Positions 10,488 to 19,017 of a DNA stretch of 64,000 bases are shown piece after piece. Source of the DNA: Blastococcus sp. CT_GayMR19 (GTDB taxonomy: Bacteria; Actinomycetota; Actinomycetes; Mycobacteriales; Geodermatophilaceae); the NCBI RefSeq assembly GCF_004570385.1, contig NZ_SPQL01000009.1, positions 143,689 through 207,688 of the forward strand, in the 5' to 3' direction. Position numbers and translations under genes: made by a program. Numbering within the stretch: the first letter of the stretch is position 1; each line of letters starts with the position of its first letter. The notes under the pieces were generated by a model. The model made no database searches. It was not told where the DNA came from and saw only the letters and a list, made by a program, of their open reading frames with translations.

Positions 10488-10925
10488 ATGGCTGCGTGGT
10501 TGCTCTGGCTGATCGCCGCAGGCCTGTTCGCCGCCGGCGAGGTCGTGAGCCTCGATCTGGTCCTGCTGATGTTCGCCGGTGGCGCCCTCGGGGGCATGAC
10601 GGTCGCCCTGCTGGGGGGCGCCACGGTGTTCCAGCTGATCGCGTTCATCGCGGTCTCGGCGCTGCTCCTGGCAGTGGTGCGGCCGATCGCGACGAAGCAC
10701 CTCACCAACCGGACGCCGCTCCAGCTGGACGGCGTCGACACGCTGATCGGCCGCACCGCCAAGGTGACCCGCGACGTGGACGTCTCCGGTGGCCGGATCC
10801 GGATGGGCGCCGACGAGTGGAGTGCCCGGAGCCAGCACAGCGGGGAGTCCTACGCCGTCGGCGAGATGGTCCGGATCCTCCAGGTCGACGGTGCCACCGC
10901 CGTCGTCGGCGACGCGCTGGAGTGA
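10488..10925 (+). CDS. NfeD-like membrane protein
   Basis: A 145-residue short NfeD protein. Three hydrophobic helices occupy about residues 3-70 and a soluble OB-fold follows (about 78-145, including DTLIGRTAKVTRD and GEMVRILQVDG). It lacks the serine-protease domain of long NfeD forms. NfeD proteins pair with SPFH/stomatin proteins in membrane microdomain assembly, and the SPFH gene is 77 bases downstream on the same strand. The ATG at 10488 is preceded by GACACT six bases upstream and has no Shine-Dalgarno. Confidence 0.9.
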   Translation: MAAWLLWLIAAGLFAAGEVVSLDLVLLMFAGGALGGMTVALLGGATVFQLIAFIAVSALLLAVVRPIATKHLTNRTPLQLDGVDTLIGRTAKVTRDVDVSGGRIRMGADEWSARSQHSGESYAVGEMVRILQVDGATAVVGDALE

Positions 10926-11002
10926 ACCCTGTGCACAGCTGGTGATCGTCGCGGACCCGACAGTGCAGGATCAGCCCTGACCCCCGAGGAAGGGAGCCCC
11001 CG

Positions 11003-12211
11003 ATGGAACCCGCCATCATCGCGCTGCTCGTCATCGCCCTGCTGGTGATCGTCGTGCTGGCCAAGAGCGTGACGATCGTGCCGCAGGCACAGGCGAAGGT
11101 GATCGAGCGGCTGGGCCGCTACAGCCGGACGTTGCAGCCCGGCCTGTCCATCCTCGTGCCGTTCGTCGACCGCGTGCGAGCGACGATCGACCTCCGCGAG
11201 CAGGTCATCTCCTTCCCGCCCCAGCCGGTGATCACCTCCGACAACCTCCAGGTCGGGATCGACACCGTTCTCTACTTCCAGGTGACCGACCCCCGCCTGG
11301 CCGTCTACGGGATCGCGAACTACATCACCGGCATGGAGCAGCTCACGACGACGACGCTGCGCAACGTCGTCGGCGGGCTGAACCTCGAAGGCGCGCTGAC
11401 CGGCCGCGACGGCATCAACAGCCAGCTGCGCGAGGTCCTCGACGGGACGACGGGGCCGTGGGGGCTCCGGGTCGCGCGCGTGGAGATCAAGGCGATCGAC
11501 CCGCCGGCGTCCATCCGCGACTCGATGGAGAAGCAGATGCGCGCCGACCGCGACAAGCGCGCCATCATCCTCACCGCGGAAGGCGCGCGGCAGTCGGCGA
11601 TCACCACCGCCGAGGGCCAGAAGGCCGCGGCCATCCTGTCGGCCGAGGGCAAGAAGCAGGCGGCGATCCTCGAGGCCGAGGCCGAGCGGCAGAGCCGGAT
11701 CCTCCGGGCCGAGGGTGAGCGCGCCGCGCTGTTCCTGCAGGCGCAGGGGCAGGCGAAGTCGATCGAGACGGTGTTCCAGGCGATCCACGACGGCAAGCCC
11801 GATCAGGGCCTGCTGGCCTACCAGTACCTGCAGACGCTGCCCAAGATCGCGCAGGGGGACGCGAACAAGATGTGGATCGTCCCCAGCGAGTTCAGCAAGG
11901 CGCTCGAGGGGCTGTCCCGCCTGGGCGGCGCCGAGGGGGACGGGAAGTCCTGGCTCGACGTCGAGCCCTCCGCGAACGGCAGCTCCACGCCGACCGCGGC
12001 GATGGACACCACCGGCTGGTTCGAGTCGCAGCTCCCGCGGGCCGCCGATCAGCCCGAGGCCAAGATCGAGCTCTCGAGCATCGCCGACGCCCCGCCGCCG
12101 ACCCCGCAGATGCCGGTGACGCCGTCGCTGACGCAGGCGAAGCAGGAGGTCCGGGAGCTGCCGGCCGACCCGTCGCAGACGGCCAACGGCCAGCCCGGCT
12201 CTCCGAGCTAG
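11003..12211 (+). CDS. SPFH/band 7 (stomatin-like) membrane protein
   Basis: A 402-residue stomatin/flotillin-type protein: one N-terminal helix (about 5-22), the SPFH domain (about 25-190, containing ERLGRYSRTLQPGLSILVPF), an Ala/Glu/Lys/Gln coiled coil (about 185-265) that drives oligomerisation, and a variable Pro-rich tail. It probably forms ring-like scaffolds at the inner membrane face with the upstream NfeD protein. GAAGGGAG precedes the ATG. Its last four bases overlap the convergent sigma-factor gene, so no terminator separates them. Confidence 0.92.
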   Translation: MEPAIIALLVIALLVIVVLAKSVTIVPQAQAKVIERLGRYSRTLQPGLSILVPFVDRVRATIDLREQVISFPPQPVITSDNLQVGIDTVLYFQVTDPRLAVYGIANYITGMEQLTTTTLRNVVGGLNLEGALTGRDGINSQLREVLDGTTGPWGLRVARVEIKAIDPPASIRDSMEKQMRADRDKRAIILTAEGARQSAITTAEGQKAAAILSAEGKKQAAILEAEAERQSRILRAEGERAALFLQAQGQAKSIETVFQAIHDGKPDQGLLAYQYLQTLPKIAQGDANKMWIVPSEFSKALEGLSRLGGAEGDGKSWLDVEPSANGSSTPTAAMDTTGWFESQLPRAADQPEAKIELSSIADAPPPTPQMPVTPSLTQAKQEVRELPADPSQTANGQPGSPS

Positions 12212-13257
12212 TCCTTCAGCAGGCCCTCGCGCAGCTTGGCCAGTGTCTGGCTGAGCAGCCGCGACACGTGCATCTGCGAGATGCCGATGTCGGCGGCGAT
12301 CTGCGACTGGGTCATGTTGCCGAAGAACCGCAGGATCAGGATGCGGCGCTCGCGGGCCGGGATCGTGGCGAGCAGCGGCTGCAGCGACTCCCGGTACTCC
12401 ACGCCCTCGAGCGCGGCGTCCTCCTCGCCCAGGGTCGCGGCCAGCGTGGGGGAGTCGTCCTCGCCCGAGAGCCGCTCGTCCAGCGAGCTGCTCCGGTAGG
12501 CGTTGGCGACGGCGAGCCCCTCGAGGACCTCGGCCCGCGGGATCCGCAGGTGGTCGGCCAGTTCCGAGGGCGTCGGCGCGCGGCCGTTCTTCTGGGCCAG
12601 CTCGCCGACGGCGGCGTTGAGCGACAGGTGCAGCTCCTGCAGCCGGCGCGGCACCCGGACCGACCAGCCCTGGTCGCGGAAGTGCCGCTTGATCTCGCCG
12701 GTGATCGTGGGGACGGCGAAGGACAGGAACTCGACCCCGCGGGTCGGGTCGAACCGGTCGATGGCCGCGATCAGCCCGAGCGTGCCGACCTGCAGCAGGT
12801 CGTCGAAGGGCTCACCGCGGTTGGAGAAGCGGCGGGCGAAGTGCCGGACGAGGGGGAGGTGCTCCTCGACCAGGATCTCGCGGAGCCGCTCGCGTCGAGG
12901 GTCGCCCTTCTCGAGCGTGGCCAGCTCGGCGAACAACGGAGCAGTCCGCTCGGCGCGCCGCCGGTTGTCCGAGATGGGTGGTGCGTCGGGCTCGGCCGGC
13001 ACCGGGAGCACGTCGGCGACGACCTCGGCGTCGTCCGTCGCGACCTCGGCGTCGTCGGTCGCATCCTCGGCGTCGTCGGCCACGACCTCGGCGTCGTCGG
13101 TCGCGACCTCGGTCCGCGGGTCCGGGACGCCGTCCGGCGCCTCGACCGCGTGGTCAGGGGTCACGTCGTCCTCGGGGCCGGGCCCTCCGTTCGAACGCTG
13201 GCCGGGCAGCGGTACCGCCACGACGGGGGTCTCGCCGGTGGATGTAGACCGGCTCAC
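12208..13257 (-). CDS. SigB/SigF-family RNA polymerase sigma factor
   Basis: A 349-residue group 3 sigma factor of the general-stress type. After an acidic N-terminal extension (about 1-95) come region 2 (LVRHFARRFSNRGEPFDDLL and onward to the -10 recognition part near residue 180), region 3, and region 4 ending in a helix-turn-helix (SQIAADIGISQMHVSRLLSQ). The extension holds four imperfect seven-residue repeats (DDAEVAT type). It starts at GTG 13257 inside the stop of the anti-sigma gene (GTGA overlap), so both are made together and the anti-sigma factor should hold it inactive until stress. Sporulation-type and general-stress SigF/SigB cannot be separated from sequence alone. Confidence 0.92.
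   Translation of the reverse strand: MSRSTSTGETPVVAVPLPGQRSNGGPGPEDDVTPDHAVEAPDGVPDPRTEVATDDAEVVADDAEDATDDAEVATDDAEVVADVLPVPAEPDAPPISDNRRRAERTAPLFAELATLEKGDPRRERLREILVEEHLPLVRHFARRFSNRGEPFDDLLQVGTLGLIAAIDRFDPTRGVEFLSFAVPTITGEIKRHFRDQGWSVRVPRRLQELHLSLNAAVGELAQKNGRAPTPSELADHLRIPRAEVLEGLAVANAYRSSSLDERLSGEDDSPTLAATLGEEDAALEGVEYRESLQPLLATIPARERRILILRFFGNMTQSQIAADIGISQMHVSRLLSQTLAKLREGLLKD
13014..13117 (-). repeat. 21-bp coding tandem repeat in sigma-factor N-terminus
   Basis: About four to five imperfect copies of a 21-bp unit encode the acidic DDAE(V/D) heptads at the start of the sigma factor. The near-identical nucleotide units imply recent slippage, so the length of this extension may vary between strains. 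Confidence 0.75.
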
Positions 13258-13748
13258 CGGGCGACCGAGAGGTTCTGTCCCGCGCCGTTCGCCTCGGTCG
13301 GGTGCTGGCCGGGGAGGAACTTGTCCATGGAGATCACGCCCACCGGAGCGTCGGTGCCGTTGCCGCCGGGGACGGCGTCCTGGGTCGAGCGACGTGCCTC
13401 GACCGCGTCGACCAGCGTGGCGAGCACCGCCCAGCCGAATCCGTCCCGGGGTACGTCGGTGCCCTGCGCCGTCGGCACCCAGGCGTCGATGTGCAGCCCG
13501 GAGCGGGTGGTCTCGAAGACCACCGTCAACGGCGCGCCGGATGCCGCGATCTGGCTGAGCGTGGCGCAGGCCTCGTCGACCGCGAGGCGCAGATCCTCGA
13601 CGGCGTCCAGGTCGTAGTCCATCCGCAGGGCGAGGTCAGCCGCCATGGCCCGGACCGCGGGCAGCTGGGTCGCGGTGGTGGGCACCCGCAGCTCGAGCCT
13701 CTCGCCGCGCCGGGCGTCCTGCGCGAGTGCGCCCCTCGAGTCGACCAT
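13254..13748 (-). CDS. rsbW: Anti-sigma factor, RsbW/SpoIIAB-type kinase
   Basis: A 164-residue GHKL-fold protein. The N-box is in RLAVDEACATLSQ (about 68-80) and the ATP-lid/G-box region contains GFGWAVLATLVD. Such proteins bind their sigma factor and phosphorylate STAS antagonists. The ATG at 13748 has GAAGGAG nine bases upstream. The stop overlaps the sigma gene start, which fixes the partner. A probable STAS partner is encoded at 17014-17412 and another STAS domain is fused in the phosphatase at 13976. The canonical glycine-rich lid is weak, so ATP binding should not be taken as certain. Confidence 0.88.
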   Translation of the reverse strand: MVDSRGALAQDARRGERLELRVPTTATQLPAVRAMAADLALRMDYDLDAVEDLRLAVDEACATLSQIAASGAPLTVVFETTRSGLHIDAWVPTAQGTDVPRDGFGWAVLATLVDAVEARRSTQDAVPGGNGTDAPVGVISMDKFLPGQHPTEANGAGQNLSVAR

Positions 13749-13873
13749 CCGTCGTCCGCTCCTTCGTTGCTGCGCACTCGGCCCTCGAGTGGCGGCGCTC
13801 CATCGTGCCGGGCTCGGATCGAGCCGGTGGGCGGCACGGGCAGTAGTGCCCGGACGCCGCGCAAGAGCGTTGA

Positions 13874-13900
13874 CTACCCCCGTCCCGCACCGTGGCAAAC
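13874..13900 (-). promoter_or_regulatory. SigB/SigF-type promoter for the rsbW-sigma operon
   Basis: On the minus strand GTTT and GGGTAG are separated by 17 bases, fitting the GTTT-N14-17-GGGTAT consensus of SigB/SigF-type factors. It lies about 125 bases upstream of the anti-sigma start, so the sigma factor probably activates its own operon. Confidence 0.65.
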
Positions 13901-13937
13901 GTGGCGTGGGCCACGATGACACGGGCGTCCGGGCGCG

Positions 13938-13962
13938 GTTGCCGGGGCCTGAACCCTGGTAT
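13938..13962 (+). promoter_or_regulatory. Possible SigB-type promoter for the SpoIIE phosphatase
   Basis: GTTG-N15-TGGTAT lies 13 bases before the ATG of the phosphatase gene, two mismatches from the stress-sigma consensus. If real, the transcript has a leader of only a few bases, which would explain the absence of a Shine-Dalgarno. Confidence 0.3.
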
Positions 13963-13975
13963 TGGCTGACCTGAG

Positions 13976-15853
13976 ATGACCACCAGTCGAGGCAGTGTGC
14001 CACCCCCGCCCGACCCCGCCGGGGACGTGGGCGGCCCTGGCCTGGACATGGCGGCCGCCGTCCTCGTCGCGGCCATGGAGTCGGCACCCGCCGCCATCTA
14101 CTGTCTCGCCGCTGCAGGCGGGGCACCCGTGTGGGCCAACGCGCGCGCCCGCTCGCTGGGCATCGAGGCGGCCGACCTGCCGGTCGTCGACGGTCGGCCG
14201 GTCGCCGACGTGGTCGACGCGGTGCTCCGCACCGGCCGCACCGAGACGGTCTGCGGACCGATGGACAGCGACGGCTCGGCCGCCACCGTGGTCGTGCGGC
14301 CGATGCGCGTCGCGGGCGGTCCCGGCGCGCTGCTCGTCCTCGAATCCGACGACGTCGCAACCGACACCTCGGTCTGGCCCAAGCCGCCCCCGGACGTGGT
14401 CGAACAGGCCCAGCTGTCGCTGCTGCCGCCGTCCCTGCCGATGCTGCCCGACATCCGGCTCTCCGGGAGCTATCACCGGGCCACCGTCGCCGGTGCCGCA
14501 GGCGGTGACTGGTACGACGCCGTAGCGCTGGGCGGCGGGCGGGTCGCGCTGGTGGTGGGGGATGCCGTCGGCCACGGTGTGCCGGCCGCCGGCGCCATGA
14601 GCCGCCTCCGCGGAGCCATGCGCTCCTCCGCCCTCCGCGACCCGTCGCCGCGCGCGGTCCTCGGCGCCCTCGACGCGTTCGCCGCGGAGATGGACGACGT
14701 CGAGGGCGCGTCGGTCTGCTACGGCGTACTCGACGCCGGAACGGGCCGGCTGATCTACGGCGCGGCCGGGCACCCGGCGCCGCTGGTCGTCCACGCCGAC
14801 GGCAGCACCGAGTTCCTCCCGGTGGTGGCGAGGCCGCCGCTGGGCAGCCTGCCGGGCTCCGTCACGGAGGTCGCCGAGCACGTCCTGGAGCAGGGGGCGA
14901 CCCTCGTCCTGTTCTCCAACGGGGCCGTCGCCGGTGCTCCCGGCCCGGACGTCGCCCTCGACCGGCTCGCGGACGTGGCGCGCGAGGTGCTGTCGCCTCC
15001 CGATGCCCTGGAGGCCGAGGCGTCGGCAGGGCTTGCCGCAGCCATCGCCGAAGGTGTCCGCCGCCCGCAGGGGTGGCCCGACGACGTCGCCGTGCTCGTG
15101 GCCCATCGCCGGGCGACGTCCCTGTCGCCGCTCCGCCTCGAGCTGGTGGCGCTCCCGGCCGCCCTGCCGGGCGTGCGGCGGCAGCTCGGCACCTGGCTGA
15201 CCGGGGTCGGCATGGGAGAGCAGGACCGGGTCGGGGTCATGGTCGCGGTGGGTGAGGCCTGCGCGAACGCGGCCGAGCACGCCTACCGGGGCGCCGAGCC
15301 GGGGCCGATGGCGGTCACCGCCGACGTCGACGTCGACGGGGTGCTGACCGTGACCGTCCGCGACGAGGGTTCGTGGCGTCCCCCGGACCGCGACCCCGGC
15401 GACCGGGGGCGGGGCCTGCTGATCATGCGCCAGCTGGTCGACACGGTGACCCTGGCCGAGGAGCCCCAGGGGACGACGGTGACCCTCAGCCTCCGGCTGC
15501 GCCGGGGGCCCGACGGGGAGACCGAACGGGGCGCCGGGATCACCGACGCCACCGTCACGGTCGACCGCAGCGGAGCCCGTCCGGTCGTCGTCGCCAGCGG
15601 CGCGATCGACGAGGCCGGCGCCGAGCAGCTGCGCATCCGGCTGCTCGAGGCGAGCCACGGCGGCACCGGCCGGATCGAGCTCGACCTCGCCGAGGTGGAC
15701 CTGTTCAGCAGCGCCGCCGTGCGGGTGGTGCTCGCCATCGCGCGCATCGCCCGCAGCGAGAGCTGGCGTCTGGTCGTCCACGCTCCGGAGGGCGGCGTGA
15801 CCCGGCACGTGCTGCAGATCAGCGGCCTCGGCGACCTGGTCGACCTGCGCTGA
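13976..15853 (+). CDS. Multidomain SpoIIE phosphatase with GHKL and STAS domains
   Basis: A 625-residue partner-switching protein that packs several regulators in one chain: a PAS-like N-terminus (about 25-125), a PPM/SpoIIE phosphatase (about 145-378; GGDWYD 176-181, GDAVGHG 195-201, PDD 368-370), a GHKL kinase-like domain (about 385-510; N-box GEACANAAEH) and a C-terminal STAS domain (about 525-625). It should reset the phosphorylation state of STAS antagonists and so release the neighbouring sigma factor. The usual Asp of the TDG metal-ligand motif is replaced by Asn (LFSNGA, residue 315), so metal binding may be altered. It is divergent from the sigma operon. Confidence 0.9.
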   Translation: MTTSRGSVPPPPDPAGDVGGPGLDMAAAVLVAAMESAPAAIYCLAAAGGAPVWANARARSLGIEAADLPVVDGRPVADVVDAVLRTGRTETVCGPMDSDGSAATVVVRPMRVAGGPGALLVLESDDVATDTSVWPKPPPDVVEQAQLSLLPPSLPMLPDIRLSGSYHRATVAGAAGGDWYDAVALGGGRVALVVGDAVGHGVPAAGAMSRLRGAMRSSALRDPSPRAVLGALDAFAAEMDDVEGASVCYGVLDAGTGRLIYGAAGHPAPLVVHADGSTEFLPVVARPPLGSLPGSVTEVAEHVLEQGATLVLFSNGAVAGAPGPDVALDRLADVAREVLSPPDALEAEASAGLAAAIAEGVRRPQGWPDDVAVLVAHRRATSLSPLRLELVALPAALPGVRRQLGTWLTGVGMGEQDRVGVMVAVGEACANAAEHAYRGAEPGPMAVTADVDVDGVLTVTVRDEGSWRPPDRDPGDRGRGLLIMRQLVDTVTLAEEPQGTTVTLSLRLRRGPDGETERGAGITDATVTVDRSGARPVVVASGAIDEAGAEQLRIRLLEASHGGTGRIELDLAEVDLFSSAAVRVVLAIARIARSESWRLVVHAPEGGVTRHVLQISGLGDLVDLR

Positions 15854-15870
15854 CCACCGTCCTCTGCCCG

Positions 15871-15900
15871 ACCCGCCCGCCGCATCCGGCGGCCGGGTTT
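15871..15900 (+). terminator. Intrinsic terminator after SpoIIE phosphatase gene
   Basis: A 12-bp stem with one C-C mismatch (15871-15882 with 15887-15898) and a four-base loop, followed by TTTG, sits just past the phosphatase stop and before the topoisomerase gene. Confidence 0.65.
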
Positions 15901-15932
15901 GTCGGCGCCGTCCCGTGTCCATCCCTCCTGCC

Positions 15933-16940
15933 GTGAGACTCCGCCGCAGTGATGTGAACGCGCCGGGTTACCGGCGCCGTCGGGCCGGGCGGGGCTTCGC
16001 CTACTTCGACACCGACGGGACGCTGATCAGGGACGACCGGCTCGACCGCATCCGGGCGCTGGCCATCCCGCCGGCGTGGCGCGACGTGTGGATCTGCCCC
16101 TGGCCCAACGGGCACATCCAGGCCACCGGGGTCGATGCCGCCGGCCGGCGGCAGTACCGGTACCACGACCAGTGGCGGGCCCGGCGCGACGCCGAGAAGC
16201 ACGAGCGGGTCCTGGAGATCGCCCGGGGGCTCCCCGACGTCCGCGACGCGGTCAAGGCCGGCCTGCGCACCCGCGGCCTGAACCGCGACCGCGTGCTGGC
16301 CACCGCCATCCGAATGCTCGACCTCGGTGCCTTCCGGGTGGGCAGCGAGCAGTACGAGGAGGAGAACGGCACCTACGGCCTCGCCACGCTCAAGCGCGAC
16401 CACGTGTCGGTCCGCGGGGAGCGGACGTTCTACTCCTACACCGCGAAGGGCGGCGTCGAGCGCGAGGTCGAGATCACCGATCAGCCGACGGCGACCGTCG
16501 TCCGGCAGCTTCTCGAGCGGCCCGCGGACGCCGGTGAGGACCTGCTGGCCTACCGGACCGAGGACGGCGAGTGGCGGGACGTGACCAGCGCCGAGATCAA
16601 CGCCTATCTCAAGGAGATCAGCGGCGCGGAGATCACCGCCAAGGACTTCCGCACCTGGACGGCGACCGTGCTGATGGCCGCGGCGCTCGCCGAGGCGCCG
16701 CCCCCGGCCAGCAGGACCGCGCGCAAGAAGGCGATCAGCGCTGCCTACCGGCAGGTCAGCGAGCAGCTCGGGAACACCCCGGCGGTGTGCAAGGCGAGCT
16801 ACGTCGACCCCCGCGTCGTGGACAAGTTCGAGAACGGGGAGACCGTGGCACCGGTGCTGCGGAAGGCCGAGCAGGCCGAGGCCGATCGCGACGCCCAGAA
16901 GGTGCTCGAGGCCGCCGTGTGCCAGCTGCTCTCCGCCTGA
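15933..16940 (+). CDS. DNA topoisomerase IB
   Basis: A 335-residue bacterial/poxvirus-like type IB topoisomerase that relaxes supercoils through a 3'-phosphotyrosine. The N-terminal DNA-binding domain includes WICPWPNGHIQATGVDAAGR. The catalytic domain has the KRDHV segment, the DFRTW motif (catalytic Arg) and the nucleophile Tyr in ASYVDPRVVDKF. The start is uncertain: GTG 15933 gives the RLRRSD N-terminus and GTG 15915 would add six residues; neither has a good ribosome site. A strong bidirectional terminator follows. Confidence 0.92.
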   Translation: MRLRRSDVNAPGYRRRRAGRGFAYFDTDGTLIRDDRLDRIRALAIPPAWRDVWICPWPNGHIQATGVDAAGRRQYRYHDQWRARRDAEKHERVLEIARGLPDVRDAVKAGLRTRGLNRDRVLATAIRMLDLGAFRVGSEQYEEENGTYGLATLKRDHVSVRGERTFYSYTAKGGVEREVEITDQPTATVVRQLLERPADAGEDLLAYRTEDGEWRDVTSAEINAYLKEISGAEITAKDFRTWTATVLMAAALAEAPPPASRTARKKAISAAYRQVSEQLGNTPAVCKASYVDPRVVDKFENGETVAPVLRKAEQAEADRDAQKVLEAAVCQLLSA

Positions 16941-16950
16941 GCCCGGAACG

Positions 16951-16984
16951 ACGACAGGCCCCGCCGGAAGGCGGGGCCTGTCGT
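16951..16984. terminator. Strong bidirectional terminator
   Basis: A perfect 15-bp inverted repeat (16951-16965 with 16970-16984) around a GGAA tetraloop lies between the convergent topoisomerase and STAS genes and should stop transcription from both sides. Confidence 0.88.
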
Positions 16985-17013
16985 TAGTCACCGGGGTGGT
17001 GCCCCGACTGCGG

Positions 17014-17412
17014 TCAGCGGGCGGTGCTGTCCGCGATGGTGAACAGGTCGATCAGGCCGGTCACCTCGAGGGGACGGGTGACCGCCCGGGTGCTGGCGAT
17101 GAGCCGCAGGCCGACCTCGCGGGAGCGGGACGACTTCTGCGTCTCGACGAGCACGGCCAGCCCGGCCGAGCCGAGGAACTGGACACCGGAGAGGTCGATG
17201 ACGAGCTCGCGCGGCTGCTGCTCCAGCTGACCGTCGAGCGTCGAGCGGAGGACGGGGGCGGTGAAGGTGTCCACCTCGCCGACGACCGTCACGGTCACCA
17301 CGCCGTCCTCGTCGGTCGAGGTGGAGAGCGTGATCACATCGTCGAAGGGTGCCTCGGTGCCCTCGGCGGACACGTCGGACTGGCCTTCGGCGGGAAGGTC
17401 GGAAGTGGTCAC
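17014..17412 (-). CDS. STAS-domain anti-sigma factor antagonist
   Basis: A 132-residue SpoIIAA/RsbV-like protein. After an acidic N-terminus of about 40 residues, the STAS fold follows, with the phosphorylatable serine in VQFLGSAGLAVLVET. The unphosphorylated form should capture an RsbW-type anti-sigma factor, the phosphorylated form not. The best candidate partner is the anti-sigma protein 3 kb away, but this is inferred from proximity only. GTG 17412 is chosen because GAGAGGAG lies nine bases upstream; an in-frame longer form to 17463 is less likely. Confidence 0.88.
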   Translation of the reverse strand: MTTSDLPAEGQSDVSAEGTEAPFDDVITLSTSTDEDGVVTVTVVGEVDTFTAPVLRSTLDGQLEQQPRELVIDLSGVQFLGSAGLAVLVETQKSSRSREVGLRLIASTRAVTRPLEVTGLIDLFTIADSTAR

Positions 17413-17666
17413 GGACAGTGGCTCCTCTCGGCAGCGGAACCCGGGGGCGGACCGCCGGGACAATCTACCGCTGGGCGGTCCGGGGCTCGTGGTCCCCGGT
17501 CCCGCAGGTGGTCGAACGTGTCGGCGGCCGGCTCACAGGGACCCGGCCGCACGGCGGCTGCCTGCTGAACCGCGATCCAAACGTAGACAACCGATCGGGG
17601 ACACGCCAACCCACCCCCGGACATGGCGCCGACGCGCCACGTCCGGCGGGCAGCCGGCGCCCCGGC

Positions 17667-18080
17667 TCAGCCGTCGGTGAGGTGCATCGCGCCCTGTTCG
17701 GGGCCTTCACCACCCACGGACGGGTCCGCGGTCGCCTCGACGTCGTCCGCGGTGCGGTTCGTGCCGGAATCGGTGTCCGGCGTGGTGGAGGTGTCCTGCT
17801 CGAGCTGGCCCACGGAGCGGTCCGGATCCTCGGCCGGGCGGATGTCCGGGCCCTCGTCGGGAAGCTCCCGCGCCAGACGGCCTTCGAGCGACTCGCCCTC
17901 GGCCTGCTCGAAGGCCGTCGTCCCGAAGTCGGCGCTGGCGTTGGCCCGCTCTCCGGGGAGCGGCGCGAACTGCGGGTCCTCGGCGCGCTCCTGGGTGGGC
18001 GAGTCGTCCTGGGCGACCTCGGGCAGGCCCTCGTCCTCCGGGAACACGTCGCGTGCGGTCTGGCCCTCGGGCTGGGTCAT
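17667..18080 (-). CDS. DUF5709 family protein
   Basis: A 137-residue, strongly acidic, Pro/Asp/Glu-rich protein. The conserved core ESLEGRLARELPDEG (about 84-98) is the signature of DUF5709, a small soluble family restricted to actinobacteria and often described near stress genes. There is no membrane segment or cysteine. The ATG at 18080 follows GGGAGG at good spacing. Function unknown. The 254 bases on its downstream side, before the STAS gene, hold no obvious structure. Confidence 0.82.
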   Translation of the reverse strand: MTQPEGQTARDVFPEDEGLPEVAQDDSPTQERAEDPQFAPLPGERANASADFGTTAFEQAEGESLEGRLARELPDEGPDIRPAEDPDRSVGQLEQDTSTTPDTDSGTNRTADDVEATADPSVGGEGPEQGAMHLTDG

Positions 18081-18234
18081 GGGTGCCTCCCTGTTCTGCG
18101 CGGCGTCCGCGGCCGGCCCGGTGGGGTCCGGGAGCGGACGGAGCCGGGCATCCGCCCGGCGTCGGACCCTCGCCCTACCCGTGCCCCGCCCGGGCATGCG
18201 CCGGTGTGCGGTGGACCACGGTCGGCCCTGCCGG

Positions 18235-18260
18235 GCTTGGGCGGCCGACGGCGGGGGTAG
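18235..18260 (+). promoter_or_regulatory. Possible SigB-type promoter before DUF1360 gene
   Basis: GCTT-N16-GGGTAG ends ten bases before the ATG at 18271, one mismatch from the GTTT-N-GGGTA stress-sigma pattern. The transcript would start at or just before the ATG. Confidence 0.3.
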
Positions 18261-18270
18261 CGCGGCTGGC

Positions 18271-18846
18271 ATGGCGATCGCAGACGAGGTCCAACGGTTC
18301 AGCCGCCCGGTGTTGCGGTGGGCCCGCCACCAGGAGCGGGAGTACACCAACGGTGAGCCGCGGCCGCTGGCCGGCGACCTCGGCGCGATGGGCGTGTACC
18401 TGGGCCTGGTGTCCGCGGCAGGGGCCGCGGTGCGCGCCTCGGGCCGTGAGCTGCCCGAGCGGATCCCGGCCGCGGATGCCTTCCTGCTGACGGTGGCGAC
18501 CTTCCGGCTCGCCCGGCGGATCGCGAAGGACCCGGTGACCGCGCCGATCCGGGCGCCCTTCACCACGTTCCAGGGGCCCTCCGGGCATGCGGAGATCGCC
18601 GAGGAGGTACGCGAGCACGGCGGCGTCAAGCACGCGGTCGGGGAACTGCTCACCTGCCCGTTCTGCCTCGCGCAGTGGGTCGGGACCGGGTTCGTCCTCG
18701 GGTACGTGGCCGCCCCCAAAGCGACTCGGCTGGCCGCCCTGACCATGACGATGGTGGCAGGGTCCGACGTGCTGCAGTTCGTCTACGACGCGATCCAGAC
18801 CGGCCTGGTGCCGCCGCCCAAGATGGACGAGGTCGGCGAGGCCTGA
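18271..18846 (+). CDS. DUF1360 family membrane protein
   Basis: A 191-residue protein with at least three hydrophobic helices and the DUF1360 hallmarks: ATFRLARRIAKDPVTAPIR near the middle and the conserved ELLTCPFCLAQWVG motif with its CPFC pair. DUF1360 proteins occur in spore coats of Bacillus and as small membrane proteins in actinobacteria, with no defined activity. ATG 18271 is chosen because the conserved N-terminal ARHQEREYTNGEPRP follows directly. The upstream element at 18235-18260 hints at stress-sigma control. Confidence 0.85.
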   Translation: MAIADEVQRFSRPVLRWARHQEREYTNGEPRPLAGDLGAMGVYLGLVSAAGAAVRASGRELPERIPAADAFLLTVATFRLARRIAKDPVTAPIRAPFTTFQGPSGHAEIAEEVREHGGVKHAVGELLTCPFCLAQWVGTGFVLGYVAAPKATRLAALTMTMVAGSDVLQFVYDAIQTGLVPPPKMDEVGEA

Positions 18847-19017
18847 GGTTCCCCGGGACGGCGGCTCCTCCCGGTCGGGGGGACGTCCTCCGTCCGGGGG
18901 ACGGCGGAGAGGCGCGAACCTGCCGCGCGCGGGGCTCCGCGCCTATCCTGTGATCTTGACCCGGCGACGGGTTCGCGAGGCGCCGGGACGTCCGGTCGCC
19001 CGGTGGGAAGGGGCGGC

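Noticed and set aside
13014..13117. Possible CRISPR-like or regulatory direct repeats
   Set aside because: The 21-bp units are in frame in the sigma-factor gene and encode acidic heptads; spacing and coding context explain them.
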